A DNA stretch of 64,000 nucleotides from contig DF239285.1 in the NCBI GenBank assembly GCA_000507305.1, positions 166,001 through 230,000 on the forward strand, given 5' to 3'. The translations under genes were made by a program, and so were the position numbers. Below the pieces are notes generated by a model. It worked only from the letters and a program-made list of their open reading frames with translations, was not told the origin of the DNA and made no database searches. The stretch comes from Breviolum minutum Mf 1.05b.01. Taxonomy: Eukaryota; Sar; Dinophyceae; Suessiales; Symbiodiniaceae. Below are positions 32,360 through 44,640 of this stretch, in pieces. Positions within the stretch are counted from its first letter, which is position 1; each line of letters starts with the position of its first letter.

Positions 32360-34203
32360 TTAGAATTGATTAGACTGCAATTGCAAACTTTCTTCCTGTC
32401 TGATCTTTCTTCTGCGACGCAAGAAAAATGCTCCCAATACCATGATGATCATCACAAAGACAATGAAGATCCACCAACCATAGCCTGCTGCTCTTGATGG
32501 TTTCGTGGGTCCTGCATCATCATCAGGAAAATGTGCCTCCACCTCTGGAAAGGGATACAGCATCGATGGAATCTCCGGAGGCTTTGGAGGAGACATGGCA
32601 GGACCTGGATACAAGGCAGTATTTACCTGGTTTTCCGTGAGGCCAAAACATTTGCCCGACTCCAGTTTATATCTTCCACGGCAAATCACACTCTTGGAAG
32701 CAACGACTTGTGTCTCGAAAGCGGCATGAGACCAGGCAGAATCAATTTTTTCCGCGTGTCCATTCAGCGTCTTGAAATTGCTGTAAGCATAAAAAGCCAT
32801 GTAGAAGGGGACTTGAGGATGAACCACACCATTCCGAGAGGGAGTAAGAACTAAGGTACCACTGCAGGAATTGGGGAACTCTCCAAATGACGTATTGCAA
32901 GTGAGGTCAACTGGGTAATGACATTCTACCTGATAGGAGCCTGCAAATGTTCTTGTTACATTTGGCTCTGCAAATGCCTTTTTTGATCCTTGGTCCATGG
33001 GATAGATTCTGAAGGCTCCTGAGCATTTGTGGAATGCCTCCATGAGAGCTTTTCCTTCAGGTGGCATTTGATCCACTACCTCTGATGTACAGCTGTGTGG
33101 ACCCTTCATCTTCTCAAGCCTCGCATCACACTCTTGACCTCCCCATCTCGATCCAAATTCAAAGGACTTCTTCAACGGTAGATCTGTAACTTTGGGAGGA
33201 TCTGGAGGTGTCACTGGAGGTAAGTCTTCATTGTTGACCGCATTCAAGCCAAAACAATTCCCAGTCACCTCAGGTTGCAACATACCACATCGACGATGCA
33301 TAAAATACCCACATGTTGAGTGAGACAAGTCGAGCCTCGCCCGAACTTGGTCTAGATGCATCTTGTATATTCTTTTATTATGCTTTCCAAATTTTGGGGT
33401 CCCCCTTTGTACATCCTTTCTGCCCTGCCTTGTATTTTCCTTGACACTCTGTGACATCACCAAGAGCGATGCGAGTTTGCAAATGTCGCTTGACCTGGTC
33501 GTTATCAACACTGCTGAAGGCGAAGAAGGCAACCTCAAAGTCCAGTTGAAGCATCGCACAACACCACAGCAATTCTAAAAACACTTGCAGAACGTCAGAG
33601 CAGCAAGAATTGCATATAACTTCTGATAAATTGCGTACTCCTATACCTTTTTCGACCTTTTTCGATTTTGAAGTTCTGGTTCAAATGCCATTCCCTCATA
33701 CAAAATGAAAGCTTCCGCACCACATGTAGAATGTAGACTCTATGAATGCACCTGAAACAATCCATTTGGCATTTGGTCTTCTTCAAGCGGCATAAAAAAC
33801 ACGTGGATTCTGCTCCAACAGCACGGCTCCACTACAAGCATTTGGGAAAACGTGAAAAGGCTTGTCGCAAGTGAGGTTTAGATCCGGGCAGTTAGAATTT
33901 CGAGTGGCGGTTGCCAAGGCCTTGTACTTCCCAATCTTTTGTTCCATAGGGTAGATCGTGAAACCAGAAGCACATCCGTGCAAGCGTTGCATTTCATTTG
34001 TCATGTTGGAATCATAGGTCTGCGGAAATCGCCTGGCCAACTCCTTCAGACCATCAGATGTACAACCCATCGCTCCCTGTAGAGAGTCTGTCTGCAACTC
34101 TGCTGTGCATTCATCCTTCATTTCGGGGCTGCCCCTTGGATGTGGAACAACAGATGTCACCAAAATTACAGTTACAAGGAAAAAATGACCAAGTTGTGAC
34201 CAT
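32360..34203 (-). CDS. type I membrane protein with two eight-cysteine repeats
   Basis: Three exons: 34203-33792, 33533-33429, 33268-32360 (stop). Both introns have GC donors and AG|G acceptors with matching phases. It starts with a signal peptide (FFLVTVILVTSVV), which needs one T fewer in a six-T run near 34189 to be in frame with the ATG. The ectodomain is two homologous units of about 160 residues with eight Cys each. Unit 1 has GCTSDGLKEL, FTIYPMEQ, FPNACSG, FYVAFFAFSS, CQGKYK and GNCFGL. Unit 2 has SCTSEVV, FRIYPMDQ, FPNSCSG, FYMAFYAYSN, CRGRYK and GKCFGL. Proline-rich linkers (PPVTPPDPP, SPPKPPEIP) follow each. A membrane helix WWIFIVFVMIIMVLGAFFL and an RRRRK tail end the protein, about 474 residues. 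The domain family is not one I know; cell-surface binding or adhesion is a guess. Confidence 0.82.
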
Positions 34204-34855
34204 CACTATCAACTCTTGGCCTTTGAAGATGTGACTCTTGGCTTATGTGCTTTCTGCCTTTTCGTTGCTTTTTTTTTGATGTTTTGAGACTTGCGGGGGG
34301 TTGAAGGCACACAAAAAACAAAAATGAACTCGGAAAGCATTCCAGGGTGTCGACAGGAGATTTTGTTGTAGTGTTTGGGCACCTGCAGCTTTTCATCCCC
34401 TGAATTTTTTGTTTTGAGAAAGTGACAACTGACATGTAATTACAACATTCAAGTTGGAAGAGTCTCAGGCAGTCGAATTCCCCCCTATCTCTAAAATACC
34501 AGGCGGCTCGTCCGGTAAATGATGTGCACAATGCAAGGCGCATCAATCACAAAGAGTCGCTTGGAAATCTCATTCCGATCTCATCTTGAGCCGATGGACT
34601 GAATCAAATGAGACTTCATGAAGGAGTTCAACTCTGACCAAGTCCCACTGGAGACTATGCATATCAGTAGCAGCTCAACAAGGGAACATGTACTTGAGTA
34701 TACAATCTTGGATATGTCAAGATACATGATTCATCTAAGAGTGCAAAATCTTGGCGAAGCATAGCAAGTGCAGGGAAGCAAGAAGGTGGACCTTCAGAAA
34801 AACAAAGTGCTTGGCTTCTAAGGCGAACACGAGAGGGAAGAATGATTTCCATGCC

Positions 34856-35378
34856 TCAAAAAATCATCAAGAGCTTCTCCAATGCTTTCTTTTGATCGTG
34901 CAGGCATGCCCGGCATGCCCCTTGCCGAGATTTGCTCAACATTTCCGTGTCAAATGCTGCAAATGCTGCACTTGCATCTGTTGTTATGTCCGGCATGTCC
35001 AAGGATGAGACGCACGACGTTACCTGATTGAAAGGACTTGCATCAGCCTGCCACTTCAAAAGCGTCCCATTCCAACACCGGGGTGCGCAAAAGTCTCGCA
35101 AACATTGGAGATGTGATTGCAAATTGCAAACCCCTCCAAGTCCCCAAAGAAAACTGGTTGGCGCACCACTGGTGCCTCAGACCAGAATATACCATGAAGA
35201 CTGGAAGTTCCAACGCATTCAACAAATTGAAGGAGCGTTCTTCGATATCGGGTAGCAGACAGAGATGCGCCCAACTCCCAAAGGGCCAAGACCTGTCATG
35301 TTCAAAATCATCCTTGCTTCCATTGTAGCCTTTGTAATTCAAATCAAGAATACATGAAAATACAACTCTTGCCAGCAT
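34856..35378 (-). CDS. unidentified gene, last two exons
   Basis: Terminal exon 35023-34856 has 56 codons with stop, starts after AG|G, and includes DITTDASAAFAAFDTEML and CRACLHDQKKALEKLL. The exon before it (within 35378-35063) reads ERSFNLLNALELPVFMVYSG and ends ARLLRTPVLEWDAFEV at a GC donor in matching phase. A second frame in the same stretch (VVRQPVFFGDLEGFAICNHI) is also protein-like, so the upstream exon is uncertain. Function not recognised. It lies upstream of, and on the same strand as, the cysteine-repeat gene. Confidence 0.45.
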
Positions 35379-38279
35379 GTCCTGTCAAGATCGGGACAAC
35401 TTCAAAGCGCACCTTGCAGCAAGGGATTGCAATAATAAACAATGAAATAAATCAAACCTCAACGGTTCCCCAGATTCCTGTCACATCTTGATACAGTCTT
35501 GTCCCACTCGCGTCATTCTATACGCATCTCCTGGCATGCCTGCGCTTCCCCATCTGGAAGGGCAGCAGTTATTCGAGCCGAGTATGCACTCTCCTCATGG
35601 CTGCTGCAAGTATGTCAACTAACTGTCCTTCATATTTGGTTTCACAATTATTTCTACATGCAAAGGAGTTTACATGGCATCTTACCCATGCTATCTGTTT
35701 TTCACGCGCAACATGTGTCCATGTGTTTTACCGAGCTGGCATTACCATCAGCTGATCAGCTTGACGTGGCAGTGCGAGAGCCGATCCGTTTCACGGCTCC
35801 TCACAACATCCACCTACCAAGTCATCTCCGAACTTTTTGGGGATGGAAAGGACCTCAGATCCGCAAAATTATTCATGTCAGCATCTAACCTCTGGATACC
35901 TCTGGTTTTGGGCTTGCCATTTTTTGGAAGCCCCAACTGCGGCAACTGGTGAGGCAACTGGTGAGCGCAAATTTTCCCAGACTGGGGGAGGTGTCTGGAG
36001 GTTGGAGGTGGGGATGATTTCTTTCCCGCAGCTTGACGCTAGAGGAGTGTTCCGCTAGACGAGTGAGGATTATTGCTGTGCAACAGCGTGGCACCAAGGC
36101 CGTCAGGGATCATGCAGTACCTCCTTCAAGGGCAGTTGACGGTTCATCACGTCCCTCAGGGGTGTTGGATCTTCAGCTTGCTTTTGAGGATCACGCCCGT
36201 GTGTTGGCAGGGCATCCTCTCGTTGTTGATGGCAACCCTCCCCTTCCGAACGCGGGGTGTTGGGGCTTATCCTAAGCTTGCGTTTGATGTTGCTGGTACG
36301 CTGTCGTGCCAATGCTACTTTTGGTTGTGGTTCACATCCTGGTTGTTCATGGTGTTCACTCTCCCACGGGCTGGGGGCTGGAGGCATTGCTTATCCTACT
36401 GTGGCCCACTGGGCAAGTGTCCCTAAGAAACCTCCCCATATCTGCTCCACTGACAAAGCACAAGTAATAAATACACATGCGTTTTGGTAGGATTCAATGT
36501 GCTTTTTAGGGGGGGAGATCCAACTATTAAGACTTTGGAAAGCTAAAAAGACATGCATCACTGCATCATTTCAATTTTTGGTGCACTCCAATGAGGTATC
36601 GGACCGGAGCTGAGAAGTTCAATCGATCTCCCGCGAGGTTGGTCATGAAGATGGCCTGCAGAAGCTGTTCGAAAGACTTGCACGATTCCGTTGTCAAATG
36701 ACCCGTCCCTATTCAAAAGCAACTGACACGTGTGTTTCGGCCTTAAAAAAAGTTCAATCTGTACATATCTTTCCAACATCTCATCTCAGTCCCACACATA
36801 CCCATCAATGTTCCTCTCATCCAAGGAGTTGCCTAACATATTTGGACCTCATGCATCCAGGAGCCAACGGTAAGCAAGGCTCGGGTAACGCACCATTTCC
36901 AAGTGTTGCACCAAATTTCAGGTCAACCATCAGGTAGCCTGTACGCAAATCCACCTCGAAAAAAAAACACCCCACGCCGCCCTCACAAGTTTTGGCAGCG
37001 TTTTGGTTCTGGGATATCCCAAAAAAAAGACATCTTCCAGGGAAGCGGCATCTTGCACCATGCCATTCTGAAGCATGGAGCTATCAAAGCTGCAAATCCA
37101 GCACTTCACACCATAATGTCCTTCGCAGCCGCTAAGAACCCCCAAAAAAAACAAAAAAAGGACGACATCCTCCACCTTCTCACCATTTCTCACCCACATG
37201 TAGCACCCTGACATTCCAAAGCAACTTCCTCCTATTCCTGAATCACTCCCAGGGAAAAAAAAACACTGCTGGTTCAAGCCATTCCATTCCATCCCTCTCC
37301 TTCGACACCCCAGTTCTGTAGCACAACCACCACCACAACAACAACAAATACAAATCATGCCATGTCAGAACTGTCAGAACTATACCTAAAGCTTTGCCTT
37401 CTCCAATGAATCAAAACCCTGGAAACGCCCTGCCACGCCCAGACCTCCAGGAATCACACATGACGTGACACACATCCAAAAGCAAATCTCGTTTGTCCCG
37501 TGTCCTTCTGTCAAGTCTTGATAACGCAATGGATCCTGCGCTGTGGCTGTGGCTGCGCATTGTGATAGCATGAATCATTTTTGATCCTCAAAACTGCCTA
37601 AAGGCTTTCATAGAATCTAGTGGTTCACTTCTCGAACGAACACAACTAATTACCCACCAGAGCACAGACCGGTCAGGATACAAAAAATGAAAGGGTCTCG
37701 TTAAAATGTCACGAAAGATTTCACGAAGGAAACAAGTTTCATTTGCAGACAGAATCGCAAACTGTCGGAATTCAACTTCGCATCTATCTATCTCACAATA
37801 TCAGCAAACCATGAAACACGTTCTAAACGATGGTGTTTTTTCCACATCTTTAAAGATAAAACCATTGGACTTTGAAGCCAAGAAGATTCACATTTGACCT
37901 CAGTGGACTTGAGTTGCCGACTTTATTGGTCCCTGGGCATGTGAAGAGAAGCTCGCTGGGCTCGAAGCATGGCGAATCTTAGGCCGTGCAAAAGCATCGA
38001 AGCCAAGTTCAACAATTAAATGATTAAATGTGGTTGTTTCATATACTTGGAAAAGGGGGATGTTTTATGAACACCACCACCTGAAAAATGCCAAAAAAAG
38101 TGTATGCAAGTGTCATCACTTTTATCTGTTTCTTTCACAGTGTGGGCCTGGCTCTCAATTCCGAATTGCTTTAGATACATCTACCTCTGAGGCTTGTGAC
38201 TCAACATAGTTGTCTGGCACATCCTGCCAAATTCTCACAAAGGTAAGGTGGGACTCGTGGTACCCGAGTCGGTCCACGG
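35379..38279. other. stretch with only isolated candidate exons
   Basis: Possible minus-strand exons at about 36779-36558 (NRDGSFDNGIVQVFRTASAG) and 37571-37386 (ATAQDPLRYQDLTEGHG, ending GFDSLEKAKL) could not be tied into a gene. No repeat family member stood out. The remainder shows nothing I can support. Confidence 0.3.
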
Positions 38280-38501
38280 TCACTCCATGGAGAAAGCTGA
38301 GATACGAACGCATCTGACATCAAAGAACCCCGACATGCTGTCGGTGTTATCCTTGGGCACAACCTCAGGAAAAGACAAAAACGCGGACGGCACGTGCCAC
38401 GTTTGATACCTTCTCGATATCAAAATGTAGAAATTCATACGGTTTCCACGGCGTTTCTTCAATTCAAAAATGACTCGCAGGTTTGGTGTTTCTTGGGTTC
38501 C
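38280..38501 (-). CDS. unidentified gene, terminal exon
   Basis: 74 codons in phase 0 starting GGA after an AG acceptor and ending TGA. Protein-like throughout: TPNLRVIFELKKRRGNRMNF, YQTWHVPSAFLSFPEVVPKD, SGFFDVRCVRISAFSM. No family recognised. It lies just downstream of the mucin-like gene, whose own stop is at 38703, so it is probably a separate gene or the 3' end of an overlapping model. Confidence 0.45.
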   Translation of the reverse strand, partial: GTQETPNLRVIFELKKRRGNRMNFYILISRRYQTWHVPSAFLSFPEVVPKDNTDSMSGFFDVRCVRISAFSME

Positions 38502-38702
38502 CTGCTCCAAACAAGGAACAGGTGGATTTGGAAGCACAGTTGTGGTACTACTTGCTGTTGTTGAAGTCCTTCAGAATCACGAAAACAGCATGCACAAACA
38601 ATTCATCAAATGGATGTTTTCCAGCGGTCCAGGCAAAACTGAAATGATCTTTTAAATGATGCTGAAATAGTAAGGGACTCTAAATGCACAAGTTTTGAGG
38701 CA

Positions 38703-39805
38703 TCAAGTTGTTCCATCTTTGGCTATCTTTGGCTGAGATCCGGTCGTGGAGAGAGTTGTGGTGCTAGTTTGAGAGATTGAACTACTGGTGGAAGTGGTGC
38801 GCCTTGTGTTGAAAGAAACAAAACCCGCAGTCACTGCACCAGCTGCCAAAACAAAGATTGCACAAAAAAAAAATAAGTCTCTCACGTGGCACTCGTACTG
38901 CTGGTTATAGATGAGGTGGTGGTTGTAGTGCTTGTTGCAAGGGTTGTGTTGGTTAGTGTTGCTGTCTCTGTACTAGTAGTCGATGATGTTCTTGGCCAGG
39001 GCTCGGTGGTAGTTGTTTCTGTGATGCTGGTGAGAGTAGAGGAGGTGCCAGTAGAGCTTGTACTCGAGGTGCGAGTCATGCTCGTCATTGTCGCTGAAAC
39101 ACTGGTGGTTGTGGAGAAGTAGGACATATTCCACCACCATGGCATGCTCTGGGTGCCTGAGTTTCCGGCCCCCAATCTTTCCCACTCAAAAAGCATCCAA
39201 TGATTTCAATACTTCAATGCTCGCCTTTCGACGCGAGAATTTTTTTCATCCGAGTTTCTGCTGGATGTTGTCGTGGTGCTGGTCAGTGTTGTATCCTGCC
39301 CACAAATTTTGGCAAAAAAAACTGGACAAAAATGGCCCAAATGTAACATTCTCTGATAAACATGATAAATATCCACCAAACTGTCTAAAAAACTGTCAAG
39401 AACAAGAACAGCAGCCACTTTTTTTTCAACCACTCGTCCGTGGTGGTTGAGCTTGATGTTGCCGTAAGGCTTGTTCTGGTGGAGGTTGCAGTGGAGGTGT
39501 CCCACACCTCAGATATTATGGGCGATATCTGTTTTGGGGGAAGATTTGCATGAGAAAAATTGAGCCAAAGAACGTACTCGTACGGTGGGGCTGTCGTGTA
39601 TTTCGGAATTGCTGTAGTCTGTGGCGGCAGCGTCGTGCAACAAGTGGCCTCAACAATTGATGGATGGAAAATGAAGTGCAAGGCCCTGCAAATAGGACAA
39701 ACAATATTCCAGCATTGACTCCAGAATTCAAAACAAAAGACATACCAGGATCAAAAGAGGACGATATTTGAAAGCCAGAATGGCAAACAGGAAAAGTGGT
39801 TTCAT
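38703..39805 (-). CDS. secreted Thr/Ser-rich mucin-like protein
   Basis: ATG at 39805 opens a hydrophobic signal peptide (MKPLFLFAILAF). Exon chain: 39805-39753 (GA donor), 39685 to about 39594 (EATCCTTLPPQTTAIPKYTT), 39507-39439 (23 codons, WDTSTATSTRTSLTATSSS), 39295-39251 (15 codons, DTTLTSTTTTSSRNS, GA donor), about 39166-38886 (STTTSVSATMTSMTRTSS and further Thr/Ser repeats, GT donor) and 38802-38703 (TTSTSSSISQTSTTTLSTT, stop). Exons 5 and 6 and exons 1 and 2 join in phase; the link into exon 5 is not resolved. Dense Thr/Ser suggests heavy O-glycosylation in a cell-surface or secreted role. The Thr codons vary (ACA, ACC, ACG, ACT), so this is not a microsatellite artefact. Confidence 0.65.
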
Positions 39806-42799
39806 GAATTCAACATGTTCAACTTTCACACGCGAGATGCCGCTGTATTGCAAAATGCACCTATTTGATATTTTAGATACCCAATCTCACCTTATACTTG
39901 CTATACCATGATAGCCAATTTGACTGATGACAACGTCTCAAAAAAAAAAACATCTTCTGGAAAAATCATCGTGCAAGATGATGGATTGCCTCAACTTCTT
40001 CTTGAAAGCCTGGCACCGTGGTGACCACCGTCACTGTCCTCAGCTTCCCAATCGGTGGACGGTCCTATCATCCCGTCTGTCTCTCCGCGGGAAGATCTAA
40101 GGTCGTGGCGTTGTTGAGGTTGGTGGAGGCGGTGTTGGCCCTCCGAGAAAAAACCATAGCTGTTGAAGCGAAAACCGCGAAATTTTAGGCACCACAGCGA
40201 AATGGTGGAAATGGGTCTTCATTGTTTCTTGTTGACTTTTGACTAAGTCGACAGTGAAATCTTGGATTATTGATTATTGCCATGTCCCTGAGGTTGCCAG
40301 CTGTCTGGCATTGGAGGCCCGTCGAAAGTTCCTGCCACAGGAGCACTGGCGTTTATGGAGAAACGGACCATCAAAGCAGCTGCCTTGGCCACATACTGGG
40401 ACACCTGCTCCATATGGAACCCTCAAGAACCAAAGCCTCAGTGTTTTTCATATTTTTAAAAATGTCGTTGAAAAAATGCAGCAGCAAAAAAGTTTGCTAT
40501 ACGAAGCCGCTGAACGTATGAATGCAATACCTGCTTGCGGATGAGGAACTCAAGTGCATTTGGACAGAATGGACCTGCCCATTTGGACAGAATTTAGTGT
40601 GTGGGTCCCCACATAACTCCTTTGCCAAGACGTTTTCTAGCGTTTTCTTGTTTTTTCTGGCTAGAACCCCCCCACCCAAAATTGCCTGAACTTCTGAGAT
40701 AGTCAAACCTCACACTGTCAGGATGGGAAAGTTGAAAGCTATACCGGTATGTCGAAGAACAATAACATGATAACATGCGACACTGAAAGCTGCAACAACC
40801 GCTTTCAAATCTAAAAAAACTGTGTTGAAATCTTGAAAATACCACGCAGAAAAAAAAGCATTTGTGAAAAAAAACTGATATTGTGTTTGGCGCTCTCAAA
40901 CATTAGCAAACATTCGCAAAGTGTCAGCCACCAAGATTGCCCCAAGATTGGGCCTTAAAAAATCATTTAAACCAAGTAGCTCTGTGAATTGTGAGACAGA
41001 CGAGATCACCAAAATACAAAGAATGGACCGCTGCAAGATGCCCGGAAGCTCGGCCTTGCCAATTGATTTTCATGTGGGGGGGGAGTGACTCATAAGCAAA
41101 CCCTGCAGGGTTAGCAACTCATAGCAACTCATAAGCAACAGGCCGAAAGGTGGCCTTTTTGAGAAGTCAGGCGATTTTCTTTCAAGATCTACATACCTGG
41201 GATGTAATGATTCTGATGGGTTCTATTTGTATCTACCAGTAATAAACAAAACTCATCCAAACAGACATCTGCGCATTCTTCCCAAAGCAAGTCTGATCAA
41301 ACTCGTGTCCCTGCTTCTTGGCTATTGTTCCAATGACGATCCATACTACATGCTCCATTCTGAAGGCTGAAGGGGTCTCATTATTGGACAAGTTTCAGCG
41401 ATGTGTGGCCGAAAAAGCCGTTCATTTAGGAAGAAGTCATAGCTTCTTCACGTTTTTCAGTCCTCATCCAAACCTACCGCTCCTGCTTGTTTAAAATTTG
41501 AGGGCCACCCTGGAATTCATGAGGACAGACTTGGTCTTCTGTTTTTGATTCCAACTGTAGCTCCAAATTGCAAGTGTGTATTCCTCCAAGATCAAGGTAT
41601 TCATTTTTGGTGTTTCTCAGAAAATGGCGTTGCCAAGACTTTGCAAAAGGAACAATTGCAAACATGAATATACATGACGTGCAGCGGCATTTTCGGCGGG
41701 ATAAAGGCTTTCAACTTAGGAAGTGCGAAAAGTCATGCCACCATTCTTTTGAGTAGGTGTACCAGTTGTTTACGGTATCACTGCGCTGGAAAAAAGGCAT
41801 ACTCCATACATTTGCATAATTTGGTACAGCAAGCGTCCATTTATATACATGCAGCTAGGTCCCACTTTGAACTAATCTAGCTTCATCTGATTTTCCCATG
41901 TTTTACCCATACAACTACAACTATATAAACGTGAAAGGGATGTAAAACTCGGCTGTGCAAAGATAAAAGCTTCCGCCCAAAACCGAAACCTCAGACCGAA
42001 CGTTACACCCAAACACTACACTCTGTCTGCCTGCGAAAGCATCATTGCGCGCCTTCATCACTATCCATGAAGGATTTATGCTTGAAGCATGAATTCAAGG
42101 CACGTCTGTTGGGAATGCTGAAAATGTTTACAGTTTAATTACAGAAGACATGAATCGACGCGTTCAATTAAACATGTGCCTCCAGTACACAATAGTGAAA
42201 CTTCGCTCATCAAAGACTGATGCATGGTCTTGCTGACTTACGAAACCATTTGTTGCAAAGAGCCAAATCGCTTTGCAATGCCACCATTTTAAGGCAGTTG
42301 CGTGCATGCCTTGCTAGTGCAACCACAGCTTCTACATCCTTTAACTTTCACGCAGAACACAGCGTGCCACATTAAAATGCCATGTGAAGGTGAAATGAGT
42401 CATGCGTCATCACGGACACTTCAAGTCATAGCTTGGCAGAAATTGACAGGGTAAGTTAAATCTCAAGCAGATTGGTTTCTCTCTGGCAGTTGAGAAGATG
42501 AGAAGAGGCCGAAACTTGAAAGAAACACCTACTTTCTTTTAACCTCTTCATCCGAGACAGTGGCTTTGCCAAAGCCTTCCCCAAAAAACAACAAAAACAT
42601 GTCATACGTCGATTTTTTGACCCACGAGTCCTTCGAAAGCCGGGTGTTCATTGACGCCGACTCCTTTGGCTCCTGGTTGCTTTCTGAGCTCATCCACAAA
42701 CAGGTCCAAGGGGTCCAAGGGGACCATTCGGAAGCCGTCCCAGGGTTGAAGGAGGACCGGGAGGACCTGGAGGACAATACCTTTGATTCTTCATTGATC
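39806..42799. other. gene-poor stretch
   Basis: A plus-strand frame at 40257-40544 (VASCLALEARRKFLPQEHW) looks mildly protein-like but has no partner exon and no start. Nothing else on either strand could be supported. Short duplications such as AGCAACTCATA repeated near 41112-41135 are present. Confidence 0.35.
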
Positions 42800-43181
42800 G
42801 ACACATACTTTTGATGCCCGATCTGGGAGCTTCCTGGTTTTGGTTTGGAGCAATTGTCTGCGGAGGCGCAGGTGGTAAAGAAGTTGTATCTGGTCTCTGA
42901 AATCCATTCAGTCCATTGCCAAGGTTCACTCCATTTTCATGATGAAGTGGTGGTCCCGGCAAGAGTTTCTCCGGGTGTTGATAACTTTGACCCCTAGTGG
43001 CCCTAGTGCTCTGTGCAAATCCACAATTTGGGCAAAAGTTAGCCTCGGTTGGAATGCTGTATCCACATCTCTGGCAAGGACGTTCCAACAGCACAGGCGC
43101 AAAAGGCCCAGGTGCTTCTTGGAAGCGTCCTGCAATCCACTCCCGATGTCGGACACCGCTGGATCCCCAGTGAGAGTCCAT
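42800..43181 (-). CDS. zinc-ribbon protein with proline-rich tail (partial)
   Basis: ATG at 43181. Residues about 36-54 form a C4 zinc ribbon, CQRCGYSIPTEANFCPNCG (CxxC, 12 residues, CxxC), as found in zinc-ribbon and DZANK-type regulatory proteins; such ribbons are common in dinoflagellate proteins of many kinds. A Pro/Asn-rich segment follows (LPPAPPQTIAPNQNQEAPRS). The frame stays open to 42690 through a GPPGPP-type stretch, but composition suggests the exon ends near 42800, and an exon in another frame (42790-42560) may follow. Only the ribbon is certain; substrate and partner are unknown. Confidence 0.55.
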
Positions 43182-43920
43182 GTGTTAGCATTTTCTCAGA
43201 TTGTGCTTTCGTTGTTCAACGTACGGATGAAATGCAAGGATAGTCCAAAGTTGGAAGAGTTTGTGTCGATGAATCGCTAGTTTGCAGATAACAACAAAGA
43301 TGGTTTCATCCCGTTTCAGTCAAAATGCATCTTCAAAAAGACCATCTGCTGTCCTTCAAGGCTTGACTTATCAGCAAGACCTCGCCACCTCAACATCTTT
43401 GATCAGTTTTCCGACATCATTTATGTTGTAAGAATCCGAGACCCCGACTCCTTGAAGGGATCGAATTTCCCCTCAATGAAATACTTTTTAAAAAACAGTA
43501 ATTATTTCAGTCACGCGGATGCGACTTCGTAACTGTTAATGTCATTTTTTCATTGCCCAGATAAGTTTTGGACTGGAGGGTAGTAGCCTCAATGAAAAGA
43601 CCCTCAACTTTTCTTTGGATTTCGATGACTCATATCTCCGACACAAGAAAAGAGACCTGGGCAGGTCTGATTCTTGGCAGAAACTGAGCCCCTGGCGAGA
43701 GGCTCCTTTTCGAAATCTTGCAAAGGGATCCTGCGGTCCGTGCTTGCTAGAAACCATATGAAACTTCCACTGAAACTTCCATGATATACTGTATCATGAT
43801 ATCTTCTGCACTCACATTCTAAGATTGAAACGGGCAACCGCGAGTGCCCGAGTAAAGCAACGTGTTCCCAAGTGTTGATCTTCACTTCAACCAGGATGTG
43901 CATACTCAAGTTGGCTTACC

Positions 43921-44640
43921 TTTTTAACAGCGTCAGCTTCTCCCGACTCCGCATGAGCTTTGCCGCGGAGAAATTCAGATCTCACTATCTACCTTCACGG
44001 AAACTTGATTCAAAGTTGGTCACCTGCTCTGTGAATTGTCCATCCGGCGTTTTAAGACCTCCAGAGTTTGTGCAGAAAAAAAAACAGTTGGTGACTCTGA
44101 CGAATTCCGTAAATCCTGGAGAAGGAGAAGGAGAACTCAGCGCAACTACATCAATGTTGATACTAAAAACCTCTTGCCCCCTGACAAATCCTATTTTTGC
44201 ATGGTACCCTAAACAACAATCCTTTAATGGATGTTCGGTGAAACACCAGCTTGTCATGTAATGATTTGGAGTCATTTGGCTGAAACAACCCTTTCAATTC
44301 GTGGAAATTTCGGGTGCCAAATATCATGGTATCAAATTGCACCTCTCATCACCAGATAATTTCTGGCTTTTTGCTTTTGCGCCTGCAACTTGCTGCGCAG
44401 CTGCATGCATCACATTTGCAACCCCTTGAACTTGCAACATCTACTTGTTCAAACTGTTGTTTCAATGGGATGATTCCAAAATCTTTACAAATAGGAAATG
44501 GTTTTTTATCACCAAACATCCATTGAAAAAAAACGGCTTCTTGCAGGTTTTTGGCCTCCATCTGCTTCTGTTTCATTTCCCTCTTTCTCTTCTTTCGAAG
44601 TTCCGAGGAGTCTGAAGACGAGGAACCTTACGGTTTTTGG
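43921..44640 (-). CDS. unidentified minus-strand candidate exons
   Basis: Three separate coding-like pieces. About 44640-44540 has a Ser/Asp-rich then basic stretch (SSSSDSSELRKKRKREMKQK, QMEAKNLQEA). 44260-44100 reads CFTEHPLKDCCLGYHAKIGF and VFSINIDVVALSSPSPSPGF. 43982-43921 reads SEFLRGKAHAESGEADAVKK and ends at a GT donor (GTAAGC). They may belong to one gene, possibly ending in the zinc-ribbon exon. I could not join phases across them. Confidence 0.3.
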
